Part shown: positions 12,905 to 26,294 of the stretch, piece after piece
Position numbering within the stretch: position 1 is the stretch's first letter
How the letters are laid out: every line of letters begins with the position of its first letter
Source of the DNA: Hemibagrus wyckioides
Taxonomy: Eukaryota; Chordata; Actinopteri; Siluriformes; Bagridae
Length of the DNA stretch: 64,000 nucleotides
Assembly: GCF_019097595.1 (NCBI RefSeq)
Contig: NC_080711.1
Coordinates: forward strand, 12,250,428 to 12,314,427
Direction: 5' to 3'
Translations under genes and position numbers: made by a program
Notes under the pieces: model-generated
The model's input: the letters and a program-made list of their open reading frames with translations, nothing else
The model's database searches: none
Told to the model about the DNA's origin: nothing

Positions 12905-13330
12905 TGCCATTAAAACTACTTTGACTCATTGAAGCATAGACTCAGCAAGACCTCTGAAGGTGTGTTGTGGTATCTGGCACCAAGACGTTAGCAGCAAATC
13001 CTTTAAGTTCTGTAAGATGTGATGTGGGTAAAAACTGGATCTGGCTTGTTTGTCCAGTGAATCCCACAGATGCTTGATTGAATTGAGATTTGAAAAATTT
13101 GGAGGCCAAGTCAATACCTTGAACTGCTTCTCAAATCATTTTTATCCTGCTAAAGGATACCACTGGTATTAAGGAATATCACATGGTCTGCAACAATGTT
13201 TAGTGGTGGTATGTGTCAAAGTAACATCCACATGAATGCCAAGACCCAAGGATTCCCAGCAGAACATTGTCCAGAACATCACACTGCCTATGCTGACTTG
13301 TTTTCTTTCCAAAGTGCATCCCGGTGCCAT

Positions 13331-13345
<15 letters not shown>
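12905..13345 (-). mobile_element. Tc1/mariner remnant, C-terminal transposase part
   Basis: Read on the minus strand, 12926-13114 translates to a degraded DDE transposase C-terminus. The pattern is NLNSIKHLWDSLDKQ, then LKDLLLTSWCQIPQHTFRGL, equivalent to the conserved [10 protein letters not shown] region of Tc1 transposases. The catalytic Glu position reads Lys (SIKHLW instead of PIEHLW), so the copy is dead. Related nucleotide sequence continues to about 13334, where a (CT)n array interrupts it. Only about a third of an element is left and no inverted repeats are visible. Confidence 0.75.

Positions 13346-13380
<35 letters not shown>
13335..13380. repeat. (CT)n microsatellite
   Basis: A CT run of about 46 bases sitting exactly between two differently oriented Tc1 remnants. 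Confidence 0.95.
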
Positions 13381-13384
<4 letters not shown>

Positions 13385-13389
13385 AATCA

Positions 13390-13560
13390 GAATAGGGGAA
13401 AATGTGATCTCAGTAATTTTTCCTTTCTATGGGCAGAAACACCTTGTTTAGCGGTCAGATGAGGAGAATAGCCAGACTGATTGGAGATGACAGGAACACT
13501 ACAGTAAATCTTACAATACGTACATTTAATCTGTACAACCGCTGCGAGCTGAAAAGCAAA
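13390..13560 (+). mobile_element. Second Tc1-like remnant, N-terminal part
   Basis: The nucleotide sequence from about 13395 to 13550 resembles the coding region just after the DNA-binding domain of a Tc1-like transposase, in the + orientation. The landmarks are GGCAGAAACACCTTGTTTA, then AGAATAGCCAGACTGATTGG. The same landmarks recur, better preserved, at 56505-56580. The copy is short and frameless. Confidence 0.55.
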
Positions 13561-13689
13561 TCAAATCTTAATTACTTAAAAGATTTAGTAGTAAAGACAA
13601 TTAAAAATATTAGATTGGCACAGCATGAACATTAAAAGTAACTGTGCTCATATATCATGAAGGACAAAAGATGAAAATTTTATAACAAC

Positions 13690-13847
<158 letters not shown>

Positions 13848-13860
13848 ATTTTAATCTAAA

Positions 13861-16459
13861 CTTTCATTTATTTTGGATTTGCTGTCCTAGTAATGGCTCC
13901 TGTTGCAGTAATATATATATATATATATTCGGCTACCAGGATCCACAGCAGCATTTCTGCAGCTTGTATTTCTGCTGTATGGTGCTTTAAAAATAAGGAA
14001 ATGAAAGGTTTCTGCACATCAAGTCCATTACTATAAGTGGCAGTGAATTAAATTAAATCCATATTTGGTGTTTAAAATAGCATTTGAAATCTTTTTGGCA
14101 GTTTTATAATGTTCTTCTGCAGGCTGTACCTGTCTTTCTGCTGATAATAAACAGCTTTAATAAAGTACATACTACACACACACACACACACACACACATA
14201 TTCTGTCCTACTTGCAAAATGGAAATCAACTAATCTGACATTAGAATAAACAAATAACAAAATTCATTATTTTATCACCGCAAGTCTGATGTAAAAATAG
14301 CCAGGACACTTTTGGCTTTCAGTGTGAGACATTTTTACCTCTGTTGGAATAACCGTACCCAGAATCTTAGTTGTTGAAGATGACACCTCCAAACTGAGAT
14401 TCCTATGAACAAGCACTTGGGGAATCTTTCTCAGAGAACAGAAATGAGTTTGATATTCACTTCACTTCAATTCAGTTCAATTCAATTTTATGTGTATAGC
14501 GCTTTTAACAATGGACATTGTCTCAAAGCAGCATTTATAGAACATAAGAAACATAAAACAAAATGTTAGACAAAAAGTTCAAGATTAATATTAGAATTAT
14601 AATTTAAATTTATTTGTATTTATCCGAATAACTGTGTTAATTGTGTTTAAAAATATTGTTTTTGGAACCTTTCTAGTAGGCTAGATAAAACAGAAATACA
14701 AAAAACATACAAATTTACAAGGCCTTAAAGCCCTGAGTGTCCACTTTCATATGTTCCATTAACCTCCACTGTGAAGTGACAAGATCAAGAAATTCAATGC
14801 TGAACATGGGCACAACCAAACAGGCAAAATTCCACAAATTCCAATATATTGGAAAAATAATTCCATCATTTTTGCTCTTTGGCACTGAAACACTAATGCA
14901 CAACATATTAATATCTAAGATTAAAAAAAAAAATTAAAAATACCTAAAACCTTTTAAACACCATAAGCCCCTGCAACACTTTCCTATTCACTCTACTCAC
15001 TATGTAATGTATAATATGATAATGGTGTTGAAAAATCCATAAAGTGCACTTTATACCCAACACAACACAATTTAATTTAGCTCCAGGAAGAGTGATACAT
15101 ATAAGTGTTACCTACTAACGTTATATCACTTTCAGAACATATGCATTCTTAATTATCTATATTTAAATGTTAAGTGTGTTACGTTTGTGAAATACATCTT
15201 CACAATAAATCCTCCTACTTTGATCGAATAGACTTTTTGATAATGTTTCCTCGGTCAAAACCTAAATGCAGATGACCTTTCTGTATTTTTGTATTTCTGT
15301 ATCAAGCTTGGCTCCTCGAATAAGGATAAATAGAAATACGTATCTGGGAGCAATTAGATAGCTTTGCTTTCTAGATAGCTACAACTTTATTTACAATGTC
15401 TTTTACTAGCCAACTCGTCTAAATCAAGCCATTTGTTTAGAATGGTGGTTAAATATACGGCACTAGCTGCTAAGTTCTTAGCCAGCTACGTTTAGCATGA
15501 TTGATTGCACTCTCACTTGTAGTAAAACAGCCTTGTTTACCCATTTGTGTCAGTTTTTCTGATTTAGTCTTTTCATTCTGTGATCTGTTGTAATAATCAC
15601 TAGGTGTGAGCTGGCTAAACTTTCAGCTTGGATTGATTAGCTAAAACACTTGCCGAGCTTGGCTAGCTGGATGATATTTTCCAGCATCCTCAATACTCGA
15701 CTAGATGAATGACTAACTATTTGAGATTTTAAATGCAATACTGCTGTGTTATTGTTTTCAACTAACTGAACTAACTAGTATCTGCAGAGTTGATTTCACA
15801 GACCACCTCAGCCTGTGTTTTGGCAGCTGGTAGCTGGAACAATAAATAAATAAAATTGATGTTCAACATGTGTGATAGGCAGCAAGCTGACCCTGGAGAG
15901 TTTTATATGTTACACTCTGGCTATTGTGTCACACGTCTCTGTTGTAGCTGGAATGACAAATGTTAGTCTTTATAATATAACCTTGCTGGTAGATATATAT
16001 ATATATATATATATATCTATCTATATATATATAATTTGTATGTGTTTTTGCATGGACAATCTGCTTTGTCTGACATTGTGTGTGTGTGTGTGTGTATGAG
16101 TGTGGGTGTGTTTGGACGTGATCTGTGTATAAATGCTAGTTTTGCCCATGCATGCATGTTTACCTAACACTAAGACGCCAGTCTCTCCTACAGTTCTTGC
16201 AGACGGCACAATCTACCTCTGATGTGCGCAGCTGGTGCAGTCCGGCAGGTTTATCGTGCCCTGCGTCTGCCCACTGCTGTTGTCTGTCTCTGTCTGTGTC
16301 AGTGGTGTGACTGCTAAAAGCCTCTTTTGTGTTCTCTTGGGCTGCAGCAACAAAGAGGCGGGTGTGCCCACTGCCTCTGACCTTCAACACTCAGGGCTCG
16401 AGAAAGGAGTGAGACCTCGCTGCACTGTATGGTCACAGCCTTTCCTTGTTCTCTCAGCT

Positions 16460-16493
<34 letters not shown>

Positions 16494-17340
16494 CCTCTCT
16501 CCTTTTCTGCTTTCTCTCTGTCTCTCGCTCGGTCTCACCGCACATACCCCCTGTCCTTTGCTCTCTCTGCTGTGGCATGTGGAATCGAGCCAGCGGCCGG
16601 GTGAAGTACAGTGGACTTGTGTAGTTGTGTATAGAGAGTCTGTTCCCTGATAAGGTGCAAACACAGCCTGTGTAACAGCACTATTGTTTTCCCTTCAGAA
16701 TTGTGCGAGTAGGTAAACATCGGTCTGCTTTATAGTTACACACAGTTATCTCATAGTTCCCAGACAAACAGTGAAATGCCACATGAAGACATGTAGTTAG
16801 CTTTCTTTGTTGGTACTGCACAAAAATGCTGTAGCACAAAAATAAATATATATATAGCATTGATAACAATACTTCCAAAATGTTGTACTTCTGACTGTGA
16901 AAGAAGTGAGAAATTCTCCTAGCTAGAAAGGATTGTATCTGATAATCACTGCTAGTTTTTCCTCCAGAGGATTTCTGATTTCGACATGACTCACTCGCCA
17001 ATCAGACTGATCTTTCTTTATGAATCATCTTGCATAAAATCCCCATTAAATGGTTTCTCTTGTCATTATAAGTACTAATAATATTTTTCCATTTTATAGC
17101 CATTACACTTGGGGATGTACGTCAGACCAACCTACCTGTGTTCATTATTGACCAAGTAGTTAGGAGTTCACAATTTACATAATTGACCATAATTACGACC
17201 ATGAACGCTAGGGTTTTAAACATCTGGATGGAGACATTCACACACACACGCACACACACACACACACACACACGCACACACACACTGGTAGTTCTTTACT
17301 ACATAAAGAGTATAACTGTGATGTTTTCTGTGTTCACACA
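13861..17340. other. Intergenic, no gene seen
   Basis: No coding exon is recognised. 14461-14570 carries a common teleost interspersed repeat fragment (TGTGTATAGCGCTTTTAAC, then GACATTGTCTCAAAGCAGC). Simple repeats are (CA)n at 14174-14199, (TA)n at 15993-16033, (TG)n at 16077-16096, (CT)n at 16461-16490 and (CA)n at 17239-17285. 16160-16440 is a unique, less AT-rich block that could be regulatory. The ORFs at 16235-16664 are mostly translations of its CT array. Confidence 0.6.
14461..14570 (+). repeat. Teleost interspersed repeat fragment (LINE/SINE tail type)
   Basis: TATAGCGCTTTTAACAATGG followed by ACATTGTCTCAAAGCAGC is a motif I recognise from dispersed repeats in many fish genomes. Only about 100 bases are present and no A/B box or reverse transcriptase frame is attached. 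Confidence 0.55.
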
Positions 17341-17359
17341 TGACCATCCAGTTCTGGCT

Positions 17360-17669
17360 ATAGAACAGGGATTTAGTCTACGTTCAGACAGCAGGGCAAA
17401 TCTAATTTACTTCTTAAATCTGATTTTTACTCTGAGTGTCCGCATTGCCAATTACAAGTGACCAAATCTGATTTGTAGGTTCAGACTGTAGGCTGTTGTT
17501 TGTCATAGTAACAGTGTAGGCGTACATACAATGAACAGTGTGGTCCAAGAGAAACTTGGAAAGAGAAATGATTCAAAGTAGAACATAGATCCTTAAACAT
17601 TCAGATGAATTTTTTAATGCTGTTTTTCTGTTCTCGAAATGAGCCCATGAAACAAAACCACTGAGTATG

Positions 17670-17704
<35 letters not shown>

Positions 17705-17735
17705 GTAGTAGTAGTAGTAGTAGTAGTAGTATTAC

Positions 17736-17799
<64 letters not shown>

Positions 17800-18470
17800 T
17801 ATTATCAAAGCAGTTATATTTATGATTGACTTTAACGCCATTATCCTGTTCGACTATTCACTTAAACTGAATGGGTTCAATCCAAACTCAATAATTCAAA
17901 AGCAAGCTTAGAAATAATATCAACGTGGCCCTAATATGCTGCTTTTCAGAGACAAAAAAAAAACAAACATTCTATGGGTCTAATGAAAAAAGCCAAAATA
18001 CTATTATTATACATATTAAAATAATGAATAGTTAAATGAGTCTTTAACTGCAAAACATTTGCGAACCGCTGGCCTAGAAATCATAAAATCTAAATATTCA
18101 AATTCTAAAATTAGATCTAATTTTAATGGCACTTTTTCAGAATATGTTTTACATAATGGCAACGTTCAGAAAAACAAAAAAAGAAAAGAGTGGCACATGT
18201 TATCTCTGCTGCCTATTTATATATATATATATATAAATGCTGATTTTTTTTTATTCTTGTTGCAAATATCTGATGCCCAAAAAGCATGGAGCATCAAATG
18301 GCGAAAAACACATGAAATCTGATTTGGGTCACGTGTCTTGAAATCTGATTTTAATCCGATTTGAAACCTGAATCTGTTCTGACTGCAGAAATGATCTTTC
18401 TGCACAAATCAAATATTGGGATTTGAACTGCTTGATGGAGCAACCCCTAAGAAAAAAAACAGCCTAAAAA
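17360..18470. mobile_element. Probable non-autonomous DNA transposon with AATCTGATTT motifs
   Basis: The two ends share the motif family AAATCTGATTT: near 17418 and 17465 on the left, and near 18319, 18343 and 18354 on the right. The left end begins near GTTCAGACAGCAGGGCAAAT. The right end contains GGTCACGTGTCTTGAAATC and closes near GGGATTTGAACTG. Repeated subterminal motifs are typical of hAT-like elements, but no target duplication was identified. The interior is broken by the TTA/TAG array at 17672-17806. There is no transposase frame. Confidence 0.45.
17672..17806. repeat. (TTA)n-(TAG)n-(TTA)n trinucleotide array
   Basis: TTA units run to about 17703, TAG units follow to about 17730, then TTA units resume to about 17806. 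The apparent poly-Leu, poly-Val and poly-Asn ORFs on both strands are repeat translations. Confidence 0.95.
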
Positions 18471-18635
18471 TGAGCTGTCACTAAGCTGCTTCAAAATGCT
18501 GTAAATAATATATTTAGAAATCAACAAAGAGCAACAACAACCATAGCTATGCCCCTGGATCTCTGTGAAGTGGAACTGAATGATGAATAATTGGATGGTT
18601 TGTTTATGAAGGTGGTGTCCAGTCTCATGCGGAAA

Positions 18636-18771
18636 AACTCCAGTGTGGGTGCAAGGTCTTCATTCCAGCCACGCAAAAGCCACACCTGAAGACAGATTGA
18701 AATTCCAGGGCAGAAATCAGGTGTGGCTTCTGCTTAATTGAAACAAAACCCTGCAGCCACACCAGCCCTTT
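18636..18771. mobile_element. MITE-like long imperfect hairpin
   Basis: The left arm (GTGTGGGTGCAAGGTCTTC ... AAGCCACACCTGA) pairs with the right arm (TCAGGTGTGGCTTCTGC ... CTGCAGCCACACC) over roughly 46 bases with mismatches. The inner stems AAGCCACACCTGA and TCAGGTGTGGCTT are exact complements. I recognise the sequence type from dispersed fish repeats. It has no coding capacity. Confidence 0.6.
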
Positions 18772-21700
18772 ACTGATGAGTTTGATCTAAACAGTAGTCT
18801 TCATCGTCTCAGAGTTGCTGCTTATTTTGCCTCAACTACTGTAAAAATAAAGTGGAACAGTCTGATCTATAGAAAAAGATCTATATTAAATTGTGCTGTG
18901 TGTGTGTGTTCATACGTACCTGTTTATAAATGTTTGCGTATGAGCATGAATTTTACATATGTCTGTATCTGAATGCCATCTGTGTGTGTTCTGTTTGCGT
19001 ATATGTGTGAGATTGTTCAATATTTGATATTCCCAGATTTGTCTTGCTGCCTCTACAGCTCTCACAGGGAATTTAGCAAACTGCCTCTGCAGCTTCAGAT
19101 TCAGCCCCTGTATGTGCTCTTGAGATCCTCAATTTTTTGTAAGATGCTAGCCACAGACCACCAACACAGGTGAGCTGGAGGCTTTTTAAATGAAATTCAT
19201 GTAGAGCTCTTGTCTTTCAGGAAGCCTGCAGAATGAACGGCGAAGACTGCAGTCAAACTCTCGTGTTTCTGCTAAACAGGCAGCTTATTTCTCCTCAGCA
19301 CAGCAGAGCAAAGCACATGGGAATCATGCATGCAAGACAAGGAGCTTACAGCTGACAGTGTTGATTTCTTCCCCTGCAAAATCCCTCGTTTTCCACTGTC
19401 GGATTAGCGCCTTTATTGCACTTAGGCTGGCGTTAAAAAACGGACACATTCGAGATGCTCATTTCAGATTTCTGTGTTGCCATCAGAAACGCAGATGTGG
19501 AGCGAACTGAATATAGAAATGACTCAGATCGCTTTGTTAGAATCCTCCAGTTGATATTTTTAATAAATGATTGTCTGTCAGTGTTGGGAGAAATAGGCAT
19601 GGCTGAATCTGAAACCCAAGTGTTTTGTGTTGATCTTAAGCCTGTTAAGCAAAAAGCAACTAGATGATTCCAGTTTTGAAACAGCTGAGTGCACCTGGCT
19701 CCCCTCCCCATCTCTTGTTCCGTTGTTTTTCAGTTTCATGTGTCTCCCGAGACCTCTCGTGTCTCCTTTGACACACTGTTTCTTTCACTTATTCCATAGT
19801 GTGACTTTCAACCATCCACAGTGACGCTATTGTTTTTCAGAAAGCCTTCACTACATTAGTTACAGAGCCTCTGCCAGCAAGTGACAGAGTCTACAGGGAA
19901 AAATAAGCGTTTGATGAAAAGTGATAGAATTGTGTGATAGAATATCAGTATCGGTAGATCCACAGGTAAAGTTCCCTGTTTCGTGTCAGAATCAGGCCAA
20001 ACACATATTAGTAGTGACATTCAGCATGGGTTGGAGTGCTGTTCCCTGTTTCACTTCCCTACATTCTTGTCAACTTTACACCCTGCTCATTTGTTTCTTC
20101 AGTCAACCATCAGCACATATTTGGCATACCAGCTTCTGTTTCAGGAGCACACAAGATTTCTGTAAGGTGCTGAATGGAATGAGGGAGAATTGAACACGGC
20201 TCTTTGTGGTCTCGGCTGTATTGATCTCCTGCGTGTATTGATCTGTGGAAGGACATCGATCCATCATATTGTATGCGTTCTGTGAGACTTTGTGCTTCGC
20301 GCAGGCACAAACTGACTGTATAATGGGGGTAGTAAATGTCAGAAGGACGTCTGAGGCCTGAATCCTTTCTGGCTGCTGAATTCTCAAATCTGTTTGGTGT
20401 TAATTAATTTTCTATAGCAGCAGCTTGGATAGTTTTTCCCAGCTGCAAGGTGAATCATAGGTTTATAAGAATGCACTTGTCCTAATACATTAATGCTTCT
20501 GTAGCTCATTCACAGCAACTTGTATGGCCGGATGCTTCACATAATCTATGACTAAGACCTGATGGCTTGAGAAAATGAATTATTTAACAAAGAAGAATGA
20601 AGAATGAGTGATATAGTGGAGCTTTTTTTTTTTTTTTTTAAACGTCTCACGTATCAAAGCTTTATATAAATCTGTAAGATTTTTGCCACCTAAAAGTCAT
20701 CAAGACAGAAGGATTTGCACTTTCTGGTTTCTAACTAACATGACAAGCTGCAGTTTTTTTTTCTTCTTTTTTTATTAACTTGGCGAAAGAGAGAATAAAA
20801 GTGAAGCTTTTAAAGGGAACAACTGTTTATAGCAGCTATAACTAAAGTGATAACAGGAACTAATGTTTTCCGCAGATGTTCCGCCACAGAAAATGTAACT
20901 AAAAACAGATAAAAATGACCCACTGTGTTTTAAATAAATTAAAAAAACAAAACAAAAAAAAGTACATTTCTGTGGTGTAAATGAAAGAAAAACCTGCCGT
21001 TATAGAAAATGAATAAATGACAGATTCATTATAACAGCACACCATGTCATCTTTTATTCTTTATATAGTCAGAGGTCATTTATGTTGGGGAAGGGACATG
21101 GAAAGGTCAGTTTAATTGTATATTCAGTGAGGTTGGTGATCAAGAGAGACAGAGAGGAAGAAGGAGAGAGATAGAGATTCATGCATCCAGAAAACCTTCA
21201 GGGAGTTTCATCCATCCATCCATCCATCCATCTATTAATCCCGCCATTTATCTACCCATCTATCCATCCATCATCAAGCTGAGAGGTTTTCTCCTTTTTG
21301 CCCTTTCCAGTCATTTCTAAACTCTCTCTCTCTCTCTCACTTCATTTTCATTCAAATCATAAGAAAATAAACGATTAACAAAAACATTACTGCATCTTTT
21401 TCATAACTTTTATGATTGATCCCATAAAACTGTGATTATTAGCTTGATGAAATACAGTAGATTTAGCCAGACTACTCTGTGTCCATTTACGTGATTTGCT
21501 CCTGCTGTGATAATGTAACCCAAAGGTGAGTGGGAACATTTACTGCCATCTGGATGCACCGGGTTCAATTCCGCAATATCCATGGAGATGGAAGATGAGG
21601 TTCAGCTAGGTGACACAGCTCCAACTGGCTTCAGCATGAACATAGCAGTCATGCTGGAAACATCCTGACAGCCTCAACTGTACCATCTGTCTCACCCATT

Positions 21701-22191
21701 CACTTTTTATTTTAGAATTCGGTTTGTGTAAAATGGGATTTTTTTTGGGACTTTATTTAGAGTGAATGTGCTGGAGTTCTTTATGGCGGTTAATTTGTGA
21801 TAATAATAAAAAAAAAAAACACAGGTTTTACTGGGAAAATAGAATGGTAGGATGCTCTGGGGTTGAAGCGCAGGTGTTAGACTGGGAAAGGAGAGGGAAA
21901 AACACATCGCTCTTTTATGGAAGCTTCTCAAGGACACGCTGATAAGGGCCATAACGGAATGGGGAATAACTTGAGGAATAGCTGGACAGCTGTGTGTGTG
22001 TGTGTGTGTGTGTGTTTGTGTGTGTTTATATAGATAGACAGCCTGCCTTACTTGTAGACCCCATTTTGATATATGCACTTGGACTTTGCCACTACTTGAC
22101 ACAAACAGCTTGGACTATAGCACATGTCAGCCTAATGGTTTTAATGTGCTTAAATTAGAGGCAGGTTGCTTGTCATGTCATACTCAGACAA

Positions 22192-22225
<34 letters not shown>

Positions 22226-23056
22226 GAGGCAGCACATGGTAAAACAGACAGTCCTATTAACACTTACTGTGCTACTAACAACCATTGCACATGTCACCGG
22301 CTGCATTTAATGGGTGTGTCCGTGTGCATGGCTGCTGCATTTAGGACTAAATAGAGGCACTTGTGCAAGGAGCAAAAGGAGGTAAGCTATAATTAATCTA
22401 AAACCTGTTTGAGATGTGTGATGGATATGATTGTGTGTACATTTACATAGCCACGAGTGTGTGGGTGTGTGGGTGTGTGGATGTGCGCACATGGCTGATG
22501 TGCAGGGTTGGCATTAACCTGTGCCTCAGCCTCATTAGGGCCGTGTCTCTGTTGCCATGGTGGTCTATTAGAGAGCTGAGATTAAAGTATGATTTGCATG
22601 TGAAAGCAAGTGTGTGCGTGCGTATGTGTGAGCGTGTGAGTGTGTGTCAGTGTGTGTGGTTTAAGGGGGAGGGTAGTCTGTACAGCAGAATGGTAAAGTG
22701 GCACCAGTAGCATACCCCTGTCCTCACTGCTAAAATAACTCTCACTCAAGACTGAGGCATTCAGAAACAATGGCATGTCGGAAAAAAAAGTTGTGTCAGT
22801 CATTTTTATTGTATTATTTAAGTGTTTAATTGTTTGTGTTGCAAGGTTTTTTTGTTTTTTATGACTGTATTTGAGTTTCATTTGCAGGCTGCACCTGTGG
22901 TTTCATCTCTCACTTTTCTCTCTCTCTCTCACTCTGTCTCTCTCTTTCTCTCTCTCACGATGAAAAACGAAAAGCACTTCTCTGCGGTGGACAGCTGGCT
23001 CTGCATATGCAGCCACTGGCAGCTGCTTCTTTTTTTTTCCCCACTTCTTCCCAGGT

Positions 23057-23093
23057 CACACACACACACAAATGTGTGTGTGTGTGTGTGTGT
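23057..23093. repeat. Back-to-back (CA)n and (TG)n
   Basis: CA units are followed directly by AA and then TG units, so the array is self-complementary and could fold into a hairpin. Confidence 0.85.
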
Positions 23094-24122
23094 TTGAATC
23101 ATGCATAGATTTAGGGGTACTGAATTAATTCTTTTGAAATTATAAATGTCTGTAAACATTTGTGGCTTTACTGTTTTGTAAACAAAAGGCTTCTAAGTAA
23201 ATCTAGGATCAGTGAAGCACTTACATGACGCGTTGCCACAACTAAATTACAGTTATTATTAACTTAATTGGCCTGTGGGTGGATCCAAAATGTTTATTCG
23301 TGACTCTGGTAACTATGTACCTTTTCCAACCAGTTTCATTGTAGTTACAGTATGTCACTGTAGATGCTGAATAACGTGCTTTGTACCAGAGTGCTGCTGA
23401 ATTCTCGAATTCTGATTCATCAGTAGATGTTGACAGTGATGGACAGAATCATCAGATTGTATTAATGCTCTCATTCTAATGCATTAATCTTTCTAGTAGC
23501 AATGTGAATGTGAGTTTCTATCAAGAGATCATTACACAGCATTTGAGTTTCCACAGAGGTAATATTTATTTATTTAAGTATTCCTTCATGGGAAAGGTTT
23601 TTTGTTGAACAAGTTGAATGCGACAAGCTGCCTTTTTTGGCTTATTAACATCAGGAGATAGGGAAAAAAACGACACTGGTGATACAACTGCCATATCATT
23701 AATGATAACAGGAAAGGAACAACCCTGTTTAGGTAAGAATCCATATGCTAGGAAAAAATACCATTCTATAATAAATTCTCATAGTTTATTCCTTATTTAT
23801 TTTATAATGGAATACGAAGCTGAGAAGGTTTAATACTGCTCATTGTGCATGGTTGGACATTATCTTACAGGATTTTAAAAAATATATATATTAATTACAG
23901 GAAATATTTTGACTTAATTTTAACTTATTTTCTAATTGATATTTGTTATATCAGGTAAATTAGGCCACTGATTGTAAGATCATCTGGAAGGTCATTAAAA
24001 ATAACCAACTGAATGATGTATGAAGCTTTAATATGTCTTTCATCTACAGAAGCTGCTCTATCCTGAAGTTGGCCTGGGAACACTGGGGTCGAGTCGGAAA
24101 TACATCCTGGATGCAAGCACAG

Positions 24123-24240
<118 letters not shown>

Positions 24241-24338
24241 TTTCTTGCAAATAAAGTTACTTATATGTTTCACTCCACAATTGTTTGACTTTGTAATCAG
24301 TTTGATTTGCTAATGACAGAATTGTCATTGTGTGTGTT

Positions 24339-24371
<33 letters not shown>

Positions 24372-24984
24372 ATGTTTAATGTGGAGGTAGGTTCTGTGGT
24401 GTTTAAAGCAGCTTATTAATATCACATATAGGCAATTCAATAGAAATAACATTAAATGCAACAGTAATTACTTAAAATTACAGCAATTATGATCATTATT
24501 TTCAAGCAAAAGTCATGTTATGTGAAATGGGGGAGCTGTTACAGCACTTGAGATGAGCAGATGAGTCTTCAAAACCAAGACACTTTCTCATTAAACAGCA
24601 CTGAGTCTTGCCGGCACTGTGTCCACCCTGCAGTCACAGACGGTCCTGACTAAGTGATGGATTTAGATGCAAAATGCAAAATTCATCAAAATTTTAATAA
24701 GCAAGACTGAGTTTCTTGTTTTCTTGGATGCCTCATGGCTTATCTTGTAAGCCTCAAGCTCCTTTATAAATGTATGACAGTGACACCATGCTGTTCAGAT
24801 CTCTGCCTTTAACTTTCTTTCTGTCTTTTTTTTTTGCATGAACGTTATTTAAGTGGCGTAAGCTACATATCAGCTCTGGTCAGAGCAATCTATCTATGTA
24901 AATCTCATCAATGCACAAATATTAATGGCCTTATTTAAATTATGCATATAATTATGGGTTACTCCAGGGCATAGCTCTAATATA

Positions 24985-25178
24985 CAGTGGAGTCCAAAAG
25001 TCTGAGGCCATGCTGAATATTTGGGATTTTTTTTTTTTTAAACTAATTTAATTGCTTTGTACAAAAAAGTTGTCAGTATCATTTGTACTGAAAATTGTTG
25101 TATTTTTGTTTTATTTTAAAATTGCATTTAACTTGACTTTTATTAAGAGGTAGGCCATAGTGTATGTACATGTAGAGA
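24985..25178. mobile_element. Terminal fragment of another Tc1/mariner-type element
   Basis: After a TA dinucleotide the sequence CAGTGGAGTCCAAAAGTCTG begins; this matches the terminus type of a separate Tc1-like family in fish. The fragment is degraded and cut off by the intact element that begins at 25181. A similar terminus (GGGGTCCCAAAAGTCT) lies at 61637. Confidence 0.45.
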
Positions 25179-26294
25179 TACACTATATTGCCAAAAGTAT
25201 TCGCTCACCTGCCTTGACTCGCATATGAACTTAAGTGACATCCCATTCCTAATCCATAGGGTGCAATATGACGTTGGTCCACCCTTTGCAGCTATAACAG
25301 CTTCAACTCTTCTGGGAAGGATGTCCACAAGGTTTAGGAGTGTGTTTATGGGAATTTTTGACCATTCTTCCAGAAGCGCATTTGTGAGGTCTCACACTGA
25401 TGTAGGACGAGAAGGCCTGGCTCTCAGTCTCCACTCTAATTCATCCCAAAGGTGTTCTATCGGGTTGAGGTCAGGACTCTGTGCAGGCCAGTCAAGTTCA
25501 TCCACACCAGACTCTGTCATCCATGTCTTTATGGACCTTGCTTTGTGCACTGGTGCACAGTCATGTTGGAAGAGGAAGGGGCCAGCTCCAAACTGTTCCC
25601 ACAAAGTTGGGAGCATGGAATTGTTCAAAATGTCTTGGTATGCTGAAGCATTCAGAGTTCCTTTCAGTGGAACTAAGGGGCCAAGCCCAGCTCCTGAAAA
25701 ACAACCCCACACCATAATCCCCCCTCCACCAAACTTTACACTTGGCACAATGCAGTCAGACAAGTACCGTTCTCCTGGCAACCGCCAAACCCAGACTCGT
25801 CCATCAGATTGCCAGATGGAGAAGCGTGATTGGTCACTCCAGAGAACGCGTCTCCACTGCTCTAGAGTCCAGTGGCGGCGTGCTTTACACCACTGCATCG
25901 GACGCTTTGCATTGCACTTGGTGATGTATGGCTTGGATGCAGCTGCTCGGCCATGGAAACCCATTCCATGAAGCTCTCTGCGCACTGTTCTTGAGCTAAT
26001 CTGAAGGCCACATGAAGTTTGGAGGTCTGTAGCGATTGACTCTGCAGAAAGTTGGTGACCTCTTCGCACTATGCGCCTCAGCATCCGCTGACCCCGCTCC
26101 GTCAGTTTATGTGGCCTACCACTTCGTGGCTGAGTTGCTGTCGTTCCCAAACACTTCCACGTTCTTATAATACAGCTGACAGTTGACTGTGGAATATTTA
26201 GGAGCGAGGAAATTTCACGACTGGATTTGTTGCACAAGTGGCATCCTATCACAGTTCCACGCTGGAATTCACTGAGCTCCTGAGAGCGACCCAT
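25143..26294 (-). pseudogene. Tc1-like DD34E transposase with one internal stop
   Basis: The product would bind the terminal repeats and cut and paste the element into TA sites. The likely start is the Met of [13 protein letters not shown] at 26294; an in-frame Met at 26378 is less typical. Numbered from 26378, the N-terminal paired-like helix-turn-helix domain covers residues 30-80, a GRPH motif of the GRPR type lies at 87-90, and the catalytic triad is D182 (WSDQSRF), D273 (FQHDCAPVH) and E308 ([11 protein letters not shown]). The last two are separated by 34 residues, so the class is DD34E. A TGA at 25392-25394 interrupts the frame after [10 protein letters not shown]. The same frame then continues with DLTNALLEEW through AAKGGPTSY, runs through the left repeat and leaves the element before stopping at 25143. 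Without readthrough, about 50 family-typical C-terminal residues are lost. I infer the copy is inactive in cis. Confidence 0.9.

Noticed and set aside
17614..17911. Poly-Asn, poly-Leu and poly-Val ORFs
   Set aside because: Translations of the TTA/TAG array on both strands.
25225..25971. 248-codon ORF on the + strand
   Set aside because: It is the antisense shadow of the Tc1 transposase.
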